Assembly (NCBI RefSeq): GCF_001665685.1
Contig: NZ_LZTB01000041.1
Location: 1 to 34,974, forward strand
Length of the DNA stretch: 34,974 nucleotides
Direction: 5' to 3'
Origin: Mycobacterium sp. 852013-50091_SCH5140682
GTDB lineage: Bacteria; Actinomycetota; Actinomycetes; Mycobacteriales; Mycobacteriaceae
The position numbers and the translations under genes are program-made. Below are positions 33,516 to 34,974 of the stretch, piece by piece. Each line of letters opens with the position of its first letter. The first letter of the stretch is position 1. A model generated the notes under the pieces. It saw only the letters and a list, made by a program, of their open reading frames with translations, made no database searches and had not been told where the DNA came from.

Positions 33516-34319
33516 TCACTCGACATCGTGGTCGTCTTCCTCCTGGTCCGAACGCTTGCGGCGGGTCGACGCCGCAGCTTTCTCGTCGATCACGGCCGGT
33601 GGCGGGTCGCTCTTCCCCCAGTGTGGAAGGCGCACTACGTCGCCAGCCGGCTCCGCTCCCTCAATCATCATTTCGAAAATGTCTGGCCCGCTTTGGTTCC
33701 GCCGACGGATCTCACGTTTGATCTGCCGCAGGCGGCTTACGTCGCCGCCGGCAGCCTCGACAGCAGCTTGATGAACCGCGTCGATCAGGTATTCGGCAGC
33801 ACTCTTGAGGTCCTCAACTTCCTCGATGTACGTCTCGACTTCGTCAGCGTCTGACGGGTCAATCAGCTCCAAATCGGTGGCCGAATCAAGGTCGTCGGCG
33901 AGAAACGACAACTCCACCATGGTGGCGAGATGTTCGGCTTTTACCGTCGCTGTGCTGGGTTCGGCGACGGTTGGCTGCTCTTGGCCCTTGTCGTCACCCG
34001 TGTCCACGTCAAGGTGTAACTGTTCGTCCGGGTCCAGCCACAGAGTCGGGGATGGGTTGAGCTTCCTCAGCAGCTTGAAGAAACGCCCGCGATAGTCGCG
34101 ATCTTGCTGGGCGATCCCGATGGTTCCTGCCGGTATCTGCAATGCGTGCTCGATTTTTCGTTGGGTGGTGTCCTGTGGCCAGCGTTGCCCGTTCTCTAGT
34201 GAGCGGATCGTCTTGACGTCCACCTGCGCGGTATCTGCCAGCGCCTGTGGTGTCCATCCTCGGAACAGTCGGATATCCCGCACCAGCTGGCCGACGTGCA
34301 GGTCGTCAGTACTTGTCAT
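33516..34319 (-). CDS. putative phage repressor (HTH plus acidic C-terminal region)
   Basis: 267 residues from the ATG at 34319; an ATG at 34328 three codons upstream is equally possible and no good ribosome binding site separates them. HTH_XRE domain at about 8-65 (VGQLVRDIRLFRGWTPQALADTAQVDVKTIRSLENGQRWPQ). A middle region is acidic (EVETYIEEVED, DLELIDPSDADEVE); the last ~40 residues are basic/acidic mixed and low complexity. No LexA-like or serine-peptidase domain is visible, so inactivation by self-cleavage is unlikely; cleavage by the adjacent ImmA-like protease is an alternative. Divergent from the Cro-like gene. Confidence 0.75.
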   Translation of the reverse strand: MTSTDDLHVGQLVRDIRLFRGWTPQALADTAQVDVKTIRSLENGQRWPQDTTQRKIEHALQIPAGTIGIAQQDRDYRGRFFKLLRKLNPSPTLWLDPDEQLHLDVDTGDDKGQEQPTVAEPSTATVKAEHLATMVELSFLADDLDSATDLELIDPSDADEVETYIEEVEDLKSAAEYLIDAVHQAAVEAAGGDVSRLRQIKREIRRRNQSGPDIFEMMIEGAEPAGDVVRLPHWGKSDPPPAVIDEKAAASTRRKRSDQEEDDHDVE

Positions 34320-34334
34320 GCCTCCCATGGTGAC

Positions 34335-34490
34335 GGGAAACATTGGGAACATCAAGCAACAGTGCACGATGGGGAAACGCCCAAAAAGCGGGAAAACACG
34401 CCAGTAATTCCACGACAGTAATTCCCAGTTGACCTGCGGAAACACCAACTCTGCCCGAGTGTTCCCAGTCGATTCCTGTTGACTGTTCCC
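34335..34490. promoter_or_regulatory. cluster of repressor/Cro operator-like sites
   Basis: Related words around gttccc occur six times: gggaaaca (34335-34342), gggaaca (34345-34351), ggggaaac (34371-34378), gggaaaaca (34390-34398) on the minus strand, and tgttccc twice on the plus strand (34460-34466, 34484-34490). Also cagtaattcc twice, 17 bases apart (34402-34411 and 34416-34425). The last tgttccc sits between the -35 and -10 of the Cro-like gene promoter. Confidence 0.55.
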
Positions 34491-34507
34491 CTCTATTTCC
34501 ATACAGT
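34479..34507 (+). promoter_or_regulatory. promoter of the Cro-like gene
   Basis: ttgact (34479-34484), 17-base spacer, tacagt (34502-34507), start codon 8 bases later: an almost leaderless early promoter. A tgttccc operator word overlaps the -35 and spacer, as expected for repression. Confidence 0.65.
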
Positions 34508-34514
34508 CAGACTC

Positions 34515-34793
34515 ATGCCGCGCCAAGACAGGACAACACTGGGGAAGGGCGAAGGGCGAAGCCCATTCGCCGAATCTGACTGGGAGCGCGTCGGCGAGAC
34601 GCTGCGCACCATCCGCGAACTCCGAGGCTTCAAGCCAGACGAGTTTGCTAGCTCTATCGGCATCTCCCGGCCCTACCTAGCAAACATCGAAGCCGGGCGA
34701 AAGAAACTCACCAACATCTTGCTGGCCCGGGCCGCCGAGAAGCTCAAGGTCGAGCAGATCGCCATCATGCGCGCCGTCGAAGAGGCCGCTTAA
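34515..34793 (+). CDS. Cro-like XRE-family DNA-binding protein
   Basis: 92 residues. HTH_XRE at about 26-82 (VGETLRTIRELRGFKPDEFASSIGISRPYLANIEAGRKKLT...). Start ATG at 34515; promoter and operator words lie just upstream. A short protein of the Cro/C.AhdI kind; it likely opposes the divergent repressor and favours lytic growth. Confidence 0.85.
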   Translation: MPRQDRTTLGKGEGRSPFAESDWERVGETLRTIRELRGFKPDEFASSIGISRPYLANIEAGRKKLTNILLARAAEKLKVEQIAIMRAVEEAA

Positions 34794-34810
34794 CCACCCG
34801 ATCCGGGTGG
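34794..34810 (+). terminator. hairpin after the Cro-like gene
   Basis: ccacccg/cgggtgg around atc, immediately after the stop codon, followed by atttc. A weak terminator or attenuator. Confidence 0.5.
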
Positions 34811-34832
34811 ATTTCGCATGCCAAAAAACAAA

Positions 34833-34858
34833 GCCCCCACCCGGCCAGGGGTGAGGGC
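34833..34858 (+). other. GC-rich hairpin ahead of the next phage gene
   Basis: gcccccaccc pairs with ggggtgagggc with one mismatch, loop ggcca. It ends 12 bases before the ribosome binding site of the next gene and could form a leader structure or terminator. Confidence 0.4.
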
Positions 34859-34880
34859 GACGACAACGAAGGAGAAGTTC

Positions 34881-34974
34881 GTGTCAGAACTTGAGAGTAC
34901 CGGCAACGAGTTGGTTCAGGTCGGAGCCGACGGCGAACCGTTCACCACGTCGCTGGTGATCGCCGCCGAGACAA
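34881..34974 (+). CDS. antirepressor-like (Rha-type) phage protein, 5' part
   Basis: Starts at GTG 34881 with ggagaag four bases upstream, and continues past the window; 31 residues are readable. NELVQVGADGEPFTTSLVIAAET matches the start of mycobacteriophage antirepressor/Rha-type proteins as I recall them. The rest is unseen, so the assignment is tentative. Confidence 0.6.
   Translation, partial: MSELESTGNELVQVGADGEPFTTSLVIAAET

Larger units (their letters stand above)
31577..34974. mobile_element. left end of a prophage or phage-like element
   Basis: Integrase, DUF3263, ImmA/IrrE-like protease, repressor, divergent Cro-like protein and an antirepressor-like gene in that order are the integration/immunity end of a temperate actinobacteriophage. 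The element continues beyond 34974, so neither completeness nor its right end can be judged. Confidence 0.85.

Overview
The window looks like chromosomal DNA of a fast-growing mycobacterium (Mycolicibacterium, close to the M. smegmatis group). The evidence is high GC, frequent GTG starts and several near-leaderless starts. The gene order bpoC-menD-DUF3592-mgtA(glycosyltransferase)...menG...menJ/grcC1-htpX...gpsA...yajQ matches, from memory, the M. tuberculosis Rv0554-Rv0566c region with extra genes inserted. The last 3.4 kb is the left end of a prophage or phage-like element integrated at a tRNA-Tyr gene.

Layout. (1) 0.2-2.3 kb: an orphan HicB-like gene, then a GlxA-type AraC regulator followed closely by a DJ-1/PfpI (isonitrile-hydratase-like) gene. 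(2) 2.3-11.8 kb: bpoC, menD, a DUF3592 membrane protein, a convergent DsbA-like lipoprotein and the mannosyltransferase MgtA. An ArsR regulator divergent from mgtC and a frameshifted Mg2+ P-type ATPase gene is wedged in before menG. (3) 11.8-14.6 kb: an intergenic stretch with small repeats, a small hypothetical gene, a CobW/COG0523 GTPase with a possible Zur-type box, TspO, and a small HTH gene next to a perfect 10-3-10 palindrome. (4) 14.6-17.8 kb: menJ and grcC1, transcribed divergently from a 21-bp shared promoter, then htpX. (5) 17.9-24.6 kb: a Cys-rich DUF1326 gene behind two TACCCCC/GGGGGTA palindromes, a SulP-carbonic anhydrase fusion, a two-component system and two small secreted proteins. 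(6) 24.6-30.7 kb: an ADH-permease pair divergent from an XRE-cupin regulator, gpsA, and an MFS transporter divergent from a small HTH regulator. (7) 30.9-31.6 kb: yajQ and tRNA-Tyr. (8) 31.6-35.0 kb: integrase, DUF3263, ImmA/IrrE-like protease, repressor, divergent Cro-like gene and the start of an antirepressor-like gene.

How the genes fit together. Five or six genes serve menaquinone: MenD (SEPHCHC synthase), possibly BpoC, GrcC1 (polyprenyl tail), MenG (final methylation) and MenJ (tail saturation). They are scattered rather than in one operon. Several local divergons each carry a visible inverted repeat between the regulator and its presumed target: ArsR/MgtC-MgtA, XRE-cupin/ADH-permease and HTH/MFS. 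The DUF1326 gene and the small HTH gene have similar operator-like palindromes. A GC-rich palindromic repeat occurs three times in intergenic gaps. The phage end shows a classic immunity switch, with the integrase in an overlapping cluster with DUF3263 and the ImmA-like protease.

All identifications come from reading motifs and from remembered family features; no database search was run.
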